A stretch of 64,000 nt of DNA from Ideonella dechloratans (GCF_021049305.1 NZ_CP088082.1:62001-126000); one strand, 5' to 3'; shown: positions 1 through 10,210, counted from the stretch's first letter. Made by a program: numbers and translations. Notes: generated by a model from the letters alone, not told the origin.

Positions 1-1484
1 GCCAGCTGCTGCACCCGAGGGTCGGTGTAGGCGGCGGTGGGCACGCCGAAGCGCAGGAACTTGTACTGCGCATCGGTGGCGACGATGCTGTACTGACCCA
101 CGGCGTAGAAGTCCACGCGGCGTGCAGTCAGCAGCATGTCAATGGCGCGCTGCACCGCATCGGCGTTGATCTCGTCGCGGGCCTTCAGCACGGCGGCGGC
201 CGTGTTGTCCAGCACCTTGGCCCCGAGTTCATGGGTGGAGTCGGTGCGCTTGACCTGGGTGTGCGACACCGGGATGGTGGACGTCAGCCCCGAGGCCAGC
301 TTGAGCTTGAAATCCGACAGGCCGGAGCAGCCCATGGAGCGGCAGAAGCGAACCACCGTGGGCTGGCTCACGCCGGCCTCGCGGGCGATGTCGACGATCG
401 GATCGGACAGCGCGCTGCGCGGGTTGGCCAGCACCCAGTCGGCCACCCGCTGTTCGGCCCCGGACAGGGTCGTGCGGGTCTGGCGCACCCGTTCGAGCAG
501 ACTGGAGCCGCCGCTCTGGCGGCGCAGCTGCGCGTCCAGGATGGCCGACGTGCCCGCCATCGTGTCGCTGTCGGAGGTGATGACGAAGGTCGGGATGTGG
601 GCCACCAGGGTGGAAAACCGGCCCTTGGCCTCGAAGCGCGCGCGAAAGCCCGAGCGGTCGAAGTACTCGCCCAGGCGCGGCACGATGCCGCCGCTGATGT
701 AGATGCCGCCATAGGCCCCCAGCGTCACCGCCAGGTTGGCCGCCACGGTGCCGAACATCTCGCAGAACATGTCGATGGTCTCGACCGCCAGCGGGTCTTC
801 GCCGGCCAGCGCGCGGCGGGTGATCTCCGGGGCGGCCAGCGGATCGGGGCCGTGCTGCGAGCGTGAGCCCAGCGCGCGGTAGATCAGCTCGATGCCCGAG
901 GCGGAGATCAGGCGCTCGGCCGAGACGTGCGCGTACTGGCGCCAGGCGTACTCCAGCACGCTGAGTTCGCGCGGGTTCTGGGGCGCGAACGCGACGTGAC
1001 CGCCTTCGGAGGCCAGGGACACCCAGCCGTCCTCCACCGGAATGAGCCCCGAGACCCCCAGGCCGGTGCCGGCGCCGAGCAGCCCGATGACGCTGCGTTC
1101 GCGGCTCTGTCCGCCGCCGATCTGCCGCACCTGGCTGGCCTCCAGATGGGGCAGGCCCATGGCCAGCGCGGTGAAGTCGTTGACCACCAGCAGCGTGTCG
1201 AAGCCGACGGCGCGTCGCGCGGCCTCGATGGAAAACCGCCAGGGGTAGTTCGTCATGCGCACCTGATCGCCCTCGACCGGGTTGGCAATGGCGATGGCGC
1301 CCAGTCGGATGTCGCGCGCATCGACCTGGGCCAGGTAGGCCTGCAGGGCCGAGAGGAAATCGGGGTAGTCCGCGCACCGCAGGTTGTGGCGGTCGCTGTA
1401 GACACCCGGTTCACGTTCGAGCGCGAAGCGGGCGTAGGTGCCGCCGATGTCGGCGAGCAGACGGGGGGCGATGGGAGAGGCCAT
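1..1484 (-). CDS. Bifunctional glucokinase / RpiR-family (HexR-like) transcriptional regulator, 3' end outside window
   Basis: The frame is open from the ATG at 1484 to the window edge, giving 494 residues with the C-terminus missing. Residues 1-330 are a ROK-independent bacterial glucokinase: DIGGT phosphate-binding loop near residue 12, VVNDF with the catalytic Asp near 102, and a GAGTGLG loop near 138. Residues about 340-420 are an RpiR helix-turn-helix (VSQPTVVRFCRSMG), followed by the start of a SIS sugar-phosphate domain. This fusion is a known Burkholderiales arrangement, about 620-640 residues long. The predicted role is glucose phosphorylation plus sugar-phosphate-responsive repression of the surrounding glucan genes (inference). 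One oddity is Tyr where nearly all glucokinases have Asn in DIGGTNAR, which may weaken catalysis. It diverges from a second, intact glucokinase gene, and an operator-like palindrome lies 87 bases upstream of its start. Confidence 0.93.
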   Translation of the reverse strand, partial: MASPIAPRLLADIGGTYARFALEREPGVYSDRHNLRCADYPDFLSALQAYLAQVDARDIRLGAIAIANPVEGDQVRMTNYPWRFSIEAARRAVGFDTLLVVNDFTALAMGLPHLEASQVRQIGGGQSRERSVIGLLGAGTGLGVSGLIPVEDGWVSLASEGGHVAFAPQNPRELSVLEYAWRQYAHVSAERLISASGIELIYRALGSRSQHGPDPLAAPEITRRALAGEDPLAVETIDMFCEMFGTVAANLAVTLGAYGGIYISGGIVPRLGEYFDRSGFRARFEAKGRFSTLVAHIPTFVITSDSDTMAGTSAILDAQLRRQSGGSSLLERVRQTRTTLSGAEQRVADWVLANPRSALSDPIVDIAREAGVSQPTVVRFCRSMGCSGLSDFKLKLASGLTSTIPVSHTQVKRTDSTHELGAKVLDNTAAAVLKARDEINADAVQRAIDMLLTARRVDFYAVGQYSIVATDAQYKFLRFGVPTAAYTDPRVQQL

Positions 1485-1570
1485 GTCCGGATGATGCCTG
1501 CACCTGGGACCTCCCGGTGTGCAGGTGCACAACGTCGGCGCGATTGCGTCGGGAAATCCTGATGACTACC

Positions 1571-1585
1571 TGTAGCGTGATTACA
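1571..1585. promoter_or_regulatory. Candidate RpiR/HexR operator 1
   Basis: TGTAGCGTGATTACA matches the gamma-proteobacterial HexR consensus TGTARTWWWAYTACA at 12 of 15 positions (counted by eye). It lies between the divergent fused glucokinase-regulator and glk, nearer the former, so it is the likely autoregulatory site. It is the weakest of the four sites. Confidence 0.55.
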
Positions 1586-1666
1586 TGTGAAGCGTCTTCT
1601 CTCCAATGGAGCGATTGTTGTCAATAGGGAAGAGTTTCCTCGGTGTTCACCCGTAGTTGGGCGCTA

Positions 1667-1681
1667 TGTAGTTTTGCTACA
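1667..1681. promoter_or_regulatory. Candidate RpiR/HexR operator 2
   Basis: TGTAGTTTTGCTACA matches the HexR consensus at 14 of 15 positions. With its flanks it forms ATGTAG-n5-CTACAT, a perfect 6-bp inverted repeat. It sits 54 bases upstream of the chosen glk start and is the best of the four similar sites in the window. Confidence 0.7.
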
Positions 1682-1735
1682 TTTCTCGGACACCGGGCTG
1701 ATCCTGGCCCGGGTCCGCCCCACTCCATTGACCCG

Positions 1736-2758
1736 ATGCGCGAGCCGCTCTCCATCGATTCCTTTCCCTGGCTGGTCGCAGACATCGGCGGGACGAATGC
1801 GCGCTTCGGCCTGGTGCAGGAGCCGGGCGGGCCGGTGGCCCATGTCGAAACGCTGAAGGGCTCGGACCATCCGTCGCCCCAGGCCGCGGCGTTGGCCTAC
1901 CTGGACACCGTGACCGCGCGCACGGGCGAGCGGCCCCGCCCGCGGCAGGCCGCGCTGGCGCTGGCCTGCGCCATCCAGGGCGACACGGCGCGCATGACCA
2001 ACAGCGCCTGGGTCGTGTCCCGCGAGACCCTGATCCGCACCCTGGGCGTCGAGCAGGTGCTGCTGCTCAACGACTTCGAGGCCCTGGCCCTGGCGCTGCC
2101 GCAGTTGTCCGCCGCGGACGTGACCTTGTTCGGCGGTCCCGCCCGGCCCGATGCCGCCGCGCCGATGGCCGTGGTCGGCCCCGGGACCGGCCTGGGCGTG
2201 TCCACCTGCGTGCCGGTGGGGCAGGGCCGCTGGGTCGCGCTGGCCGCCGAAGGCGGTCACGTCACGGTGGCTGCGGCCGATGAGGTGGAGGCCGAGGTGC
2301 TGCGTTTGCTGCGCCGTGAATTCGCCCATGTGTCGGCCGAGCGGGTGCTCTCTGGCCTGGGCCTGCCGCTGCTGCACCGGGCCTTGTGCACGGTCCGCGG
2401 CACGCCGCCCGAAACACTCAGTCCGGAGCAGATCAGCCATCGCGCCCTGGTGGAGCGCGAGGCCGCCGCCCTGGCCACCCTCGATGTCTTCTGCTCGATG
2501 CTGGGCACCTTCGCCGGCAACGTCGCCCTGACCGTGGGCGCACGTGGCGGCGTGTTCATTGCCGGCGGCATCGCCCAGAAGATCGCGGACCACCTGGTCG
2601 GCTCGCGCTTTCGCGAGCGCTTCGAAGCCAAGGGCCGCTTCGAAAGCTACCAGGCCGGCATTGCCACCGGCCTGGTCACCGCCCCACACGTCGCTCTGAC
2701 CGGCGCGGCGCAGGGCATCGCACACGCATTGCGCCAGTCTGATCCGGGAGGCGGCTGA
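1736..2758 (+). CDS. glk: Glucokinase
   Basis: Cytoplasmic ATP:glucose 6-phosphotransferase, 340 residues, the usual length for the family. The phosphate-binding motif DIGGTNARFG near residue 15 is intact, as are LLNDFEALA with the catalytic Asp and GPGTGLGVS; EGGHVT and FEAKGRF follow. The ATG at 1736 (MREPLSIDSF) is preferred because homology begins there. A longer in-frame ATG at 1643 would add 31 unconserved residues and would cover the operator at 1667-1681. It lies divergent from the fused glucokinase-regulator, and the two kinase domains are clearly paralogous near their C-termini. It is followed by a terminator and then lamB. The expected role is phosphorylating glucose released from maltodextrins. 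Confidence 0.95.
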   Translation: MREPLSIDSFPWLVADIGGTNARFGLVQEPGGPVAHVETLKGSDHPSPQAAALAYLDTVTARTGERPRPRQAALALACAIQGDTARMTNSAWVVSRETLIRTLGVEQVLLLNDFEALALALPQLSAADVTLFGGPARPDAAAPMAVVGPGTGLGVSTCVPVGQGRWVALAAEGGHVTVAAADEVEAEVLRLLRREFAHVSAERVLSGLGLPLLHRALCTVRGTPPETLSPEQISHRALVEREAAALATLDVFCSMLGTFAGNVALTVGARGGVFIAGGIAQKIADHLVGSRFRERFEAKGRFESYQAGIATGLVTAPHVALTGAAQGIAHALRQSDPGGG

Positions 2759-4069
<1,311 letters not shown>

Positions 4070-4076
4070 TCTCCCC

Positions 4077-4174
4077 GTTGCCCCTTCGGGGGCAACCCGG
4101 CAGTGAGCAGACTGCCGGTTTCATGGCTCTATCTCTTTAGGAATTCGGGCGCTCGCAAGAGCGCCCTTTTTTTT
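4077..4174 (+). terminator. Three consecutive hairpins ending in a strong terminator after lamB
   Basis: Hairpin 1 is GTTGCCCC / GGGGCAAC around a TTCG tetraloop (4077-4096). Hairpin 2 is CCGGCAG / CTGCCGG (4097-4118). Hairpin 3 is GGGCGCTC / GAGCGCCC around GCAA (4147-4166), followed by eight T residues (4167-4174), and is a textbook terminator on the + strand. The first two lack T-tracts and may act as 3' mRNA-protecting structures for the porin transcript (inference). Confidence 0.88.
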
Positions 4175-4179
4175 GGCCC

Positions 4180-5124
4180 TCAGGCCGACGGGCGACGGGC
4201 CAGGTTCATCACGCCCAGGCCCCCGACGGCCAGGCAGCCTCCCAGTGCCATCTGCGTGTCGATCCGCTCGCCGAGGAGCAGGGCCGCGAACAGGACACCG
4301 AAGATCGGCACCAGCGTGATGTAGGCCGATGCCGCGCCGGCGCCGAGCGCCGACACGCCCTCGAAGTACCAAGCGTAGGCCAGCACGGTGGCGCCGGCGG
4401 CGAGAAAGGCCATCGCCACCCACACGGACGCCATGGCGTGCATCGGCGCGGCCAGGGCCTGCGGCCCTTCGAAAAGCAGGGCCGAGCTCAGAAGCAGGAC
4501 CAGGCCGATGCCGGCGGTCACCGCGGTCGTGGTCAGCGGGTCGATGCCCGTCAGCAGGCGCTTGCCGATCAGGGTGTAGCCGACCCAGGTGGCCACGCAG
4601 CCCAGCAGCAGCAACTCGCCCAGCCCGATGCCGCCGGCCAGCAGCGTCCAGGGGCGGCCGTGGGCGATGACCACCAGGGCGCCGGCCGTGGCGATGGCCA
4701 TGCCGGCGGCGATCCGGCGGTTCAGCCGCTCGCCGAACCACCAGGCGGCCAGCAGCGTGGTGACCACCGGGTTGGTCGTCACCACCAACGCCGCGCGCCC
4801 CGCAGGCACATGGGCCAGGCCCAGCATGAAGAAGAGGGCGTAGCCGAACACGCCGAAGGTGCCGGCCACCGCCAGGCCGAGCCATTGGCGGGCCGACAAC
4901 GCCCCCAGCCGCCCGAGGCCGCCGCGCCAGTGCAGCCAAGCGGCCAGCATCACCAGGGCCATGCCGAAGCGCCAGCTGGCGGCGGTCATCGGCGGCAGCG
5001 CCTGCGCCAGAACGCGGCCGGCCGGCCAGGAGGCACCCCACAGCGCAGCCATGCCCAGCAGCTTCAGGTGAACCCGCCAGGCGGAGGAGGTGCCCGTGAG
5101 GGCGACGGCGGCAGAAGACTTCAT
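4180..5124 (-). CDS. EamA-family (DMT superfamily) membrane transporter
   Basis: A 314-residue integral membrane protein with about ten hydrophobic segments in two homologous halves, as expected for EamA/RhaT-type drug/metabolite transporters. The first half includes LWGASWPAGRVLAQ, and the second GWVGYTLIGKRL-like and ITLVPIFGVLFAALLLGE segments. The start is the ATG at 5124 (MKSSAAVALTG); the open frame upstream of it is unconserved. The family exports or imports small metabolites, and no substrate can be inferred here. It is convergent with lamB and separated from the upstream mal operon by 310 bases, so it is probably transcribed independently and is not an obvious part of glucan metabolism. 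Confidence 0.88.
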   Translation of the reverse strand: MKSSAAVALTGTSSAWRVHLKLLGMAALWGASWPAGRVLAQALPPMTAASWRFGMALVMLAAWLHWRGGLGRLGALSARQWLGLAVAGTFGVFGYALFFMLGLAHVPAGRAALVVTTNPVVTTLLAAWWFGERLNRRIAAGMAIATAGALVVIAHGRPWTLLAGGIGLGELLLLGCVATWVGYTLIGKRLLTGIDPLTTTAVTAGIGLVLLLSSALLFEGPQALAAPMHAMASVWVAMAFLAAGATVLAYAWYFEGVSALGAGAASAYITLVPIFGVLFAALLLGERIDTQMALGGCLAVGGLGVMNLARRPSA

Positions 5125-5434
5125 GCGGATGCGCAGCTGGGATCCGCGGCCTGACGGCCGCAGGTCGGCTTTCGGGTCAGGGGGGGCGACGCGAGAGTCG
5201 TGCGCGGGGCGCTGGCGCGGCGCGCGCAGAGCGGTACCGCGAAAGAGGCCGATCGACGCTGCGGGCGCACGCCCCGACCCGGGACGGGTTTGTGGCGGCG
5301 CGCAGCATAACGCGTCTTTCGTGGGCCTGGAGGCCCGGGACCACGGGACCCGGCGGCGCGGCATGGCGTGGCCTGGGCGCGGCCCGTTGAGGGGACACGG
5401 AGGGCCCCCGCGGACGGGGGCCTGAGAAAGAGGC
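5125..5434. other. Intergenic stretch between the starch-binding protein gene and the EamA gene
   Basis: No convincing gene is visible on either strand; open frames here are GC-driven. At 5403-5424 a GC-rich inverted repeat (GGCCCCCG / CGGGGGCC) lies just past the end of the starch-binding protein gene. It could end that operon, but it has no T-tract. The rest presumably holds the EamA promoter, which I could not identify. Confidence 0.5.
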
Positions 5435-5926
5435 TTACTTGCGGGCCTTGATCGCGTCCTCGGCCGACAGGTAGGCGGTGCAGTCGCCCTGGTTGATGAA
5501 GATCTGCGGGCCCTGGGTGCTGAACCACTGAGAGTCCTTGGTGCAGTCCTTCGAGTCGCCCTTGTGGATGATGTAGTTGTACTTGCCGTTGCGGAACTCG
5601 TCGGCCTTGACCTGCCAGTACGCACCGAAGCCGTCCTGGCCGGTGGGCTTGAGCGGGTTCATCCAGGTGATGCCCATGATCGGCTGGTCGCTCTTGCTCT
5701 TGCCGCCCACCACCTTCCCGTTCTCGACCTTCTCGTAGCTCTCCCACAGGTGCACGCCCCAGCCGTCGTAGTTGCCGTCGGGGCGGTGGTAGTGGATGGC
5801 CACCATGCCATCGGGCAGGGGGGCGATGCTGGGGGCGTCCTGCGCCTGGGCGGCAGGCAGCGACAGCAGGCTCAGGGCGGTGCCGCAGAGGGCGGCGATC
5901 ACGCTACGGCGGAGGATGGGGCTCAT
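5435..5926 (-). CDS. Small secreted starch-binding protein (PUD / CBM41 domain only)
   Basis: A 163-residue exported protein. Residues 1-28 are a signal peptide (cleavage after AAQA). Residues about 38-155 form one pullulanase-associated PUD/CBM41 domain, recognised by IHYHRPDGNYDGWGVHLWE and a downstream WMNPL...GFGAYWQV. In known enzymes this domain binds alpha-glucan next to a GH13 catalytic domain, but here it stands alone with no catalytic module. The start at 5926 has a good AGGAG five bases upstream. It is the last gene of the mal operon, 37 bases after the alpha-amylase. It may tether amylase or substrate in the periplasm or be secreted to starch granules (inference). Confidence 0.82.
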   Translation of the reverse strand: MSPILRRSVIAALCGTALSLLSLPAAQAQDAPSIAPLPDGMVAIHYHRPDGNYDGWGVHLWESYEKVENGKVVGGKSKSDQPIMGITWMNPLKPTGQDGFGAYWQVKADEFRNGKYNYIIHKGDSKDCTKDSQWFSTQGPQIFINQGDCTAYLSAEDAIKARK

Positions 5927-5963
5927 GGCAGTCTCCTGATCGTTCGGGTTGGGATGGGAAGAA

Positions 5964-7580
5964 TCACAGGCGCGCATCGACGTGCAGCACCACCGAGCCC
6001 TGGGCCGGCAGCGTGAGCTGGGCGTTGCCGCCGCTCACGCTCACCGGGGTGCCCGAGCAGCTGGCCGCCGCGCCGCCGCTGGCCGGCGTGTAGCGGTCGG
6101 CCGCGACGTTGCAGTATTGGCCATCGGGCAGGGTGGTGGTCGCGCTGTAGCTCAGGGCGTTGCTGCTGCGGCTCAGGGCCACGTAGCCCTTGCCCTGGCG
6201 GGCAAAGGCGATGCGCTGGTTGTCGCCGCCCAGGGTGGTGAAGCCCACCAGCGGCGCGCCGGCGGTGGCGTGGCGGAAGGCCGGCATGGCGGCGATGGCC
6301 GGCACGCGGTGCTCGCAGATCCAGCTGCCCACCTGGGCTGCGCCGAGGGTGGCGGTGCAGCGGCTCGTGCCGGGGGCGCTGTAGGTCGACTGGGTCACGC
6401 CGCCCGATCCCGGCGGGCCGGCGTCGCGCCCGGCCTGGCTGCTGCGGTCGAAGCCGTAGCTGGACATCACGCTGACCACGCCTTGCGGTTGGGCCATCGC
6501 GAAGATCTCGGCCTGGGCATAGCCGCTTTGCGCGTAGTAAAGGTTGTCGCCGCGCTGGTTGTCGTGGTTGTCGACGAACAGCACCGACTTGTCGGCCGGC
6601 ACGCTGCCCGCGGCGTTGGCCAGCGAGGCCAGGGTGGCGCCGTTGCGGCCCAGGAAGGCGTCCGTCACGCGGTAGCCGAACTGGAAGTCGGTGACGTCCG
6701 ACGCCCCGCCGGAGGTATAGCCCACGCCGTAGTACTGAGGCGCGGTGACGGCCTCGCCGCTGTTGTTGATGACCTCCAGGAACACATAGGGCTTGGTCCG
6801 GCCGGCCGCATCGGCCGCGGCATTGACCTGGGCCAGGATGGCGTCGATGTCGCGCGGCTGCATGTGCTTGGCCGCATCGATGCGAAAGCCCATCACGCCT
6901 TCGCTGTGCAGCGCGATCAGGTACTGCGCCAGGCGGCTGCGCACCGCGTCGTCCTCGGTGCGCAGGTCGGCCAGGCCAGCCAGCTCGCACAGCTGCACCT
7001 GGGCGGCGTCGCTGTAGCTGTTGATGCTGCAGGCGGCGTGGAAATCCGAGGCACTCCAGGGCACGGCCGGGTAGCTGGTCTTGCTGTAGCTGCTGCCGGC
7101 GCTGCCGGTGCCCGAGCCGGCGGTCATGTGGTTGATCACCGCGTCGGCGATGATGCCCACGCCCGCGGCACGGCAGCGCGAGACCATGTCGCGGAACTCG
7201 GCCAGTGTGCCCGAGCGGGAGTTGTCCAGCTTGTAGCTGACCGTCTGGTAGCGCTGCCACCAGGGGTAGTTGACGCCGCTGCCCGAGGCGTTGAGCACCA
7301 GCGCGTGCTCGCTGGGTGGGGAGATCTGCACCGCGGTGAAGCCGGCCGGGCCCAGGGTGGTCTCGCATTCCTGGGCGATGTCGCTCCAGCGCCATTCGAA
7401 CAGGTGGACGATGGTCGCCCCCTGGGCGGCCAGGCCGGTGCTGCGGTAGGTCGGGTCCAGCGGCGGCAGCAGGCTCTGGCCGGTGCTGGTGCCCGTGCCG
7501 CCGCCCCCGCCGCCGCAGGCGGCCAACAGCAGGGCCGACAGGGCGGCGAGCAGGGGAGCGCGGGGCAGGCGAGGTGTCAT
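5964..7580 (-). CDS. Lipoprotein alpha-amylase (GH13)
   Basis: A 538-residue secreted alpha-amylase that hydrolyses internal alpha-1,4 bonds of starch-like glucans. A lipobox (LLAAC, Cys22) followed by a Gly run predicts lipidation. GH13 signatures run in order: region I DAVINH (146-151), region II GFRIDAAKH with nucleophile Asp235, region III FLEVIN with acid/base Glu269, and region IV FVDNHD with Asp340. A C-terminal beta domain of about 90 residues follows. The start at 7580 is chosen because it begins the signal peptide; upstream residues in frame belong to antisense-like low-complexity sequence. It begins 4 bases after the preceding amylase gene stops, so the two are co-transcribed. It belongs to the class with short animal/Streptomyces-like alpha-amylases. 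Confidence 0.93.
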   Translation of the reverse strand: MTPRLPRAPLLAALSALLLAACGGGGGGTGTSTGQSLLPPLDPTYRSTGLAAQGATIVHLFEWRWSDIAQECETTLGPAGFTAVQISPPSEHALVLNASGSGVNYPWWQRYQTVSYKLDNSRSGTLAEFRDMVSRCRAAGVGIIADAVINHMTAGSGTGSAGSSYSKTSYPAVPWSASDFHAACSINSYSDAAQVQLCELAGLADLRTEDDAVRSRLAQYLIALHSEGVMGFRIDAAKHMQPRDIDAILAQVNAAADAAGRTKPYVFLEVINNSGEAVTAPQYYGVGYTSGGASDVTDFQFGYRVTDAFLGRNGATLASLANAAGSVPADKSVLFVDNHDNQRGDNLYYAQSGYAQAEIFAMAQPQGVVSVMSSYGFDRSSQAGRDAGPPGSGGVTQSTYSAPGTSRCTATLGAAQVGSWICEHRVPAIAAMPAFRHATAGAPLVGFTTLGGDNQRIAFARQGKGYVALSRSSNALSYSATTTLPDGQYCNVAADRYTPASGGAAASCSGTPVSVSGGNAQLTLPAQGSVVLHVDARL

Positions 7581-7584
7581 GGTG

Positions 7585-9306
7585 TCAGGGGGCGGCTTCG
7601 AGGAGGACCACACCGTTGGTCTGCGGCGTGAGGGCGACGGCACCGCCCGTGACCCGGGCGGTCGCGCCGGTGTAGGCGTCGCGCACGGTGCTGCCTTCGG
7701 GGAACACGTTGCCGACGACGATCTTGCGGGCCGCGGCCGCGCCCAGAGCGACCACCACCCGGTCGTCGGCGGTGATGCGGCTGAAGGTGTAGGGCGCGTC
7801 GGCCAGCTTGGCGTGCACGCCGCGCGCCAGCGCCACATGGCGGGCGCGGAAGCGGCCCAGCGTGCGCCAGTGCGACAGCACCGTGCTGTCCACCGCGTCC
7901 CAGTTCATGTCGGAACGGGTGGCCTGCTGCTTGTCGCCGCTGGGGGCGTAGCCGGGCGGGCGGGCGGTCTCGTCGCCATAGAAGATCTGAACGCCGCCGG
8001 GGGCCAGCAGCAGCACGCTGCCGGCATCGACCAGGCGGCTGCGGTCGAACAGGGCGGTGTCGTGCGAGGAGAGGTAGGACAGCACGTTGTGCCGGGCCGG
8101 CGCGGCCAGCACCTTGGCGTAGTCGCTGTAGAGCCGGTCCACCTTGGCGGTGTCCAGCGACGTCCCGACCGCCTCGCGGGCGCGGTCCTGGAAGTCGAAG
8201 TTGATCATGTTGTCGAAGCCGGCGTCGTAGATCGCGTTGCGCTCGATGCCCTGGCCCCAGTACTCGCCGGTCATCCAGAAGGGAGCGTTGTCGATCGCCT
8301 CCTTCGGGTGGGCGGCCTTCCAGTCGGCCAGGGCCTGCACGCCCGCGGCCTTGAGCGCCGCCCAGGAGGCAGGCTCCACATGCTTGACGGTGTCGGCGCG
8401 GAAGCCGTCGATGCCGTAGTCGCGCACCCACTGGGTCAGCCAGCTGACCAGGTAATCGCGCACGGTGGCGTTGGGCAGGGCCTTGGCGTGGGTGTCGGGC
8501 TTGTGCTGCAGCAGCGGCGGCAGGTCCACCGGTTTCGGGCTCTCGGTCTTGAAGTCCGGCAGGTAGGCCAGCTGCATCGTCAGGTCGTCACGCCCGCCCT
8601 CGGTGTAGCCGCGCAGACCGGAGCGGATCCAGTCCGGTCCCCACCACAGCAGCCAGGCCGGGTCGTTGTAGTCGATGTAGCTGTGGTAGTCGCGCAGCGT
8701 GGCCTGCTCCCAGCCCGCCCACAGCACCCCGGCCTTCTTGTCGGTCTTGGACTGGTTCACGTACTCGGACAGACTGCGCAGGTCGCCGTAGCCCGGGTGG
8801 TTCATCACCACGTCGAACAGCACGCGGATGCCCTGGGCGTGGGCGGCCGCGACGAAGGCGCGCAACTCGTCCTCGGTGCCCATGTTCTGGTCCAGCCGGG
8901 TGTAGTCCAGCGCGAAGTAGCCGTGGTAGGCGTAGTGCTTGAACTCCTTGTTGCCACCCACCACCCAGCCGTGCGCCTGTTCGTAGGGCGCGGTGATCCA
9001 GATGGCGTTGACGCCCAGGTCCTTGAACCAGCCGTCCTTGAGCTTGCGGGTCAGGCCGGCCAGATCGCCGCCGTGGAAGGTGCCCACGTCGTCGGCCGGC
9101 TTGGCCTCGCGGGTGCGGCCGTAGCTGTGGTCGTTGGCCGGGTTGCCGTCGAGGAAGCGGTCGGTGATGACGAAGTAGACGATGGGGTTGTCGGCGAAGC
9201 TGCCGGCGTGGGCGGGCGCGGGCGCGGGCGCGGTGGCCGGGGTCTGGGCCCAGACCGGGCCACCCAGCGCGAGGGCGGCGGCAAGTGCGAGGGTGCGCAG
9301 GGTCAT
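7585..9306 (-). CDS. malS: Periplasmic alpha-amylase (GH13, MalS-like)
   Basis: A 573-residue exported GH13 enzyme. Signal peptide residues 1-20 (cleavage near VWA|QT) are followed by a Pro/Ala-rich linker and the (beta/alpha)8 barrel. Region I is LFDVVMNHP (about 163-171), region II GFRADTVKH with nucleophile Asp305, region III GEYWGQ with Glu348, and region IV LSSHDT with Asp416. The overall order resembles E. coli MalS, though this protein is shorter (MalS is about 676 residues), so the symbol is by similarity. It should trim imported maltodextrins in the periplasm for capture by MalE. It is seven bases downstream of malG and four bases upstream of a second, lipoprotein amylase. Confidence 0.9.
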   Translation of the reverse strand: MTLRTLALAAALALGGPVWAQTPATAPAPAPAHAGSFADNPIVYFVITDRFLDGNPANDHSYGRTREAKPADDVGTFHGGDLAGLTRKLKDGWFKDLGVNAIWITAPYEQAHGWVVGGNKEFKHYAYHGYFALDYTRLDQNMGTEDELRAFVAAAHAQGIRVLFDVVMNHPGYGDLRSLSEYVNQSKTDKKAGVLWAGWEQATLRDYHSYIDYNDPAWLLWWGPDWIRSGLRGYTEGGRDDLTMQLAYLPDFKTESPKPVDLPPLLQHKPDTHAKALPNATVRDYLVSWLTQWVRDYGIDGFRADTVKHVEPASWAALKAAGVQALADWKAAHPKEAIDNAPFWMTGEYWGQGIERNAIYDAGFDNMINFDFQDRAREAVGTSLDTAKVDRLYSDYAKVLAAPARHNVLSYLSSHDTALFDRSRLVDAGSVLLLAPGGVQIFYGDETARPPGYAPSGDKQQATRSDMNWDAVDSTVLSHWRTLGRFRARHVALARGVHAKLADAPYTFSRITADDRVVVALGAAAARKIVVGNVFPEGSTVRDAYTGATARVTGGAVALTPQTNGVVLLEAAP

Positions 9307-9313
9307 GGTGTTG

Positions 9314-10204
9314 TCAGCCCTTGACGCCGCCGGCGGTCAGGCCGGAGACGATCCAGCGTTGTGCGGCCAGGAAGACCAGCGTGATCGGCAGGCCCGAAAG
9401 CACGGCCGCGGCGGCGAAGTCGCCCCACAGGTACTTCTGCTCGTAGAGGAAGTACTTGGAGCCCACCGCCAGGGTGAGGTTGTCTTCCTGGCGCAGCAGG
9501 ATGGAGGCCACCGGGTACTCGATGATGGCGCCGATGAAGGCCAGCACGAACACCACCATCAGGATGGGTACCGCCATGGGCAGCAGCACATGGCGGAAGG
9601 CCTGCCAGTGGGTGGCGCCGTCCACCTTGGCGCATTCCTCGATCTCCACCGGGATGGTGTCGAAGTAGCCGCGGATGGTCCAGATGTGCATGGCCACGCC
9701 GCCCAGGTAGGCCAGCACCACGCCCGCGTGGGTCTCGATGCCCAGCCAGGGCAGGTAGTTGCCGATGGTCTCGAAGATGGCGTAGATGGCCACCAGGGCC
9801 AGCACGGAGGGGAACATCTGCAGCAGCAGCATGCTGTTGAGGATGGCGCTCTTGAAGCGGAACTGCAGGCGGGCGAAGGCGTAGGCCGCGGTGGTGGAGA
9901 TGGCCACGATCAGGAAGGCCGAGATGCCGGCGATCTTGATCGAGTTCCACAGCCAGCGCAGCACGGGGAAGGGCGGCTCCACCAGGCTGCCGTCGGCGGC
10001 CTGGTAGGGGATGCCCAGGGCCAGCTTCCAGTGCTCCAGGCTGATCTGCGTGGGGATCAGCGAGCCCGAGGCGAAGTTGCCCGGGCGCAGCGAGATGGAG
10101 ATGATCGCCAGCAGCGGGAAGACCGTGATGGCGATGAGCGCCCACAGGAACACATGCGCCGCGATGACGCGCCAGCGATGTCGGTGACCGGAGACGATGG
10201 CCAT
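9314..10204 (-). CDS. malG: Maltose/maltodextrin ABC transporter permease MalG
   Basis: A 296-residue inner-membrane permease with six predicted transmembrane segments. The EAA loop that docks on MalK is visible at residues 189-197 (EECAKVDGA), with the conserved Gly at 196. It pairs with MalF to form the channel for maltodextrins delivered by MalE. The start at 10204 ([11 protein letters not shown]) lies 6 bases after the malF stop. The MalG C-terminal tail (LTAGGVKG) matches the tail that reaches into MalK in E. coli, supporting orthology rather than a generic sugar permease. Confidence 0.95.
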   Translation of the reverse strand: MAIVSGHRHRWRVIAAHVFLWALIAITVFPLLAIISISLRPGNFASGSLIPTQISLEHWKLALGIPYQAADGSLVEPPFPVLRWLWNSIKIAGISAFLIVAISTTAAYAFARLQFRFKSAILNSMLLLQMFPSVLALVAIYAIFETIGNYLPWLGIETHAGVVLAYLGGVAMHIWTIRGYFDTIPVEIEECAKVDGATHWQAFRHVLLPMAVPILMVVFVLAFIGAIIEYPVASILLRQEDNLTLAVGSKYFLYEQKYLWGDFAAAAVLSGLPITLVFLAAQRWIVSGLTAGGVKG

Positions 10205-10210
10205 GGCGGC

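Noticed and set aside
5403..5424. GC-rich inverted repeat after the starch-binding protein as a terminator
   Set aside because: The stem is strong but no T-tract follows on either strand, so it is only noted within the gap entry.
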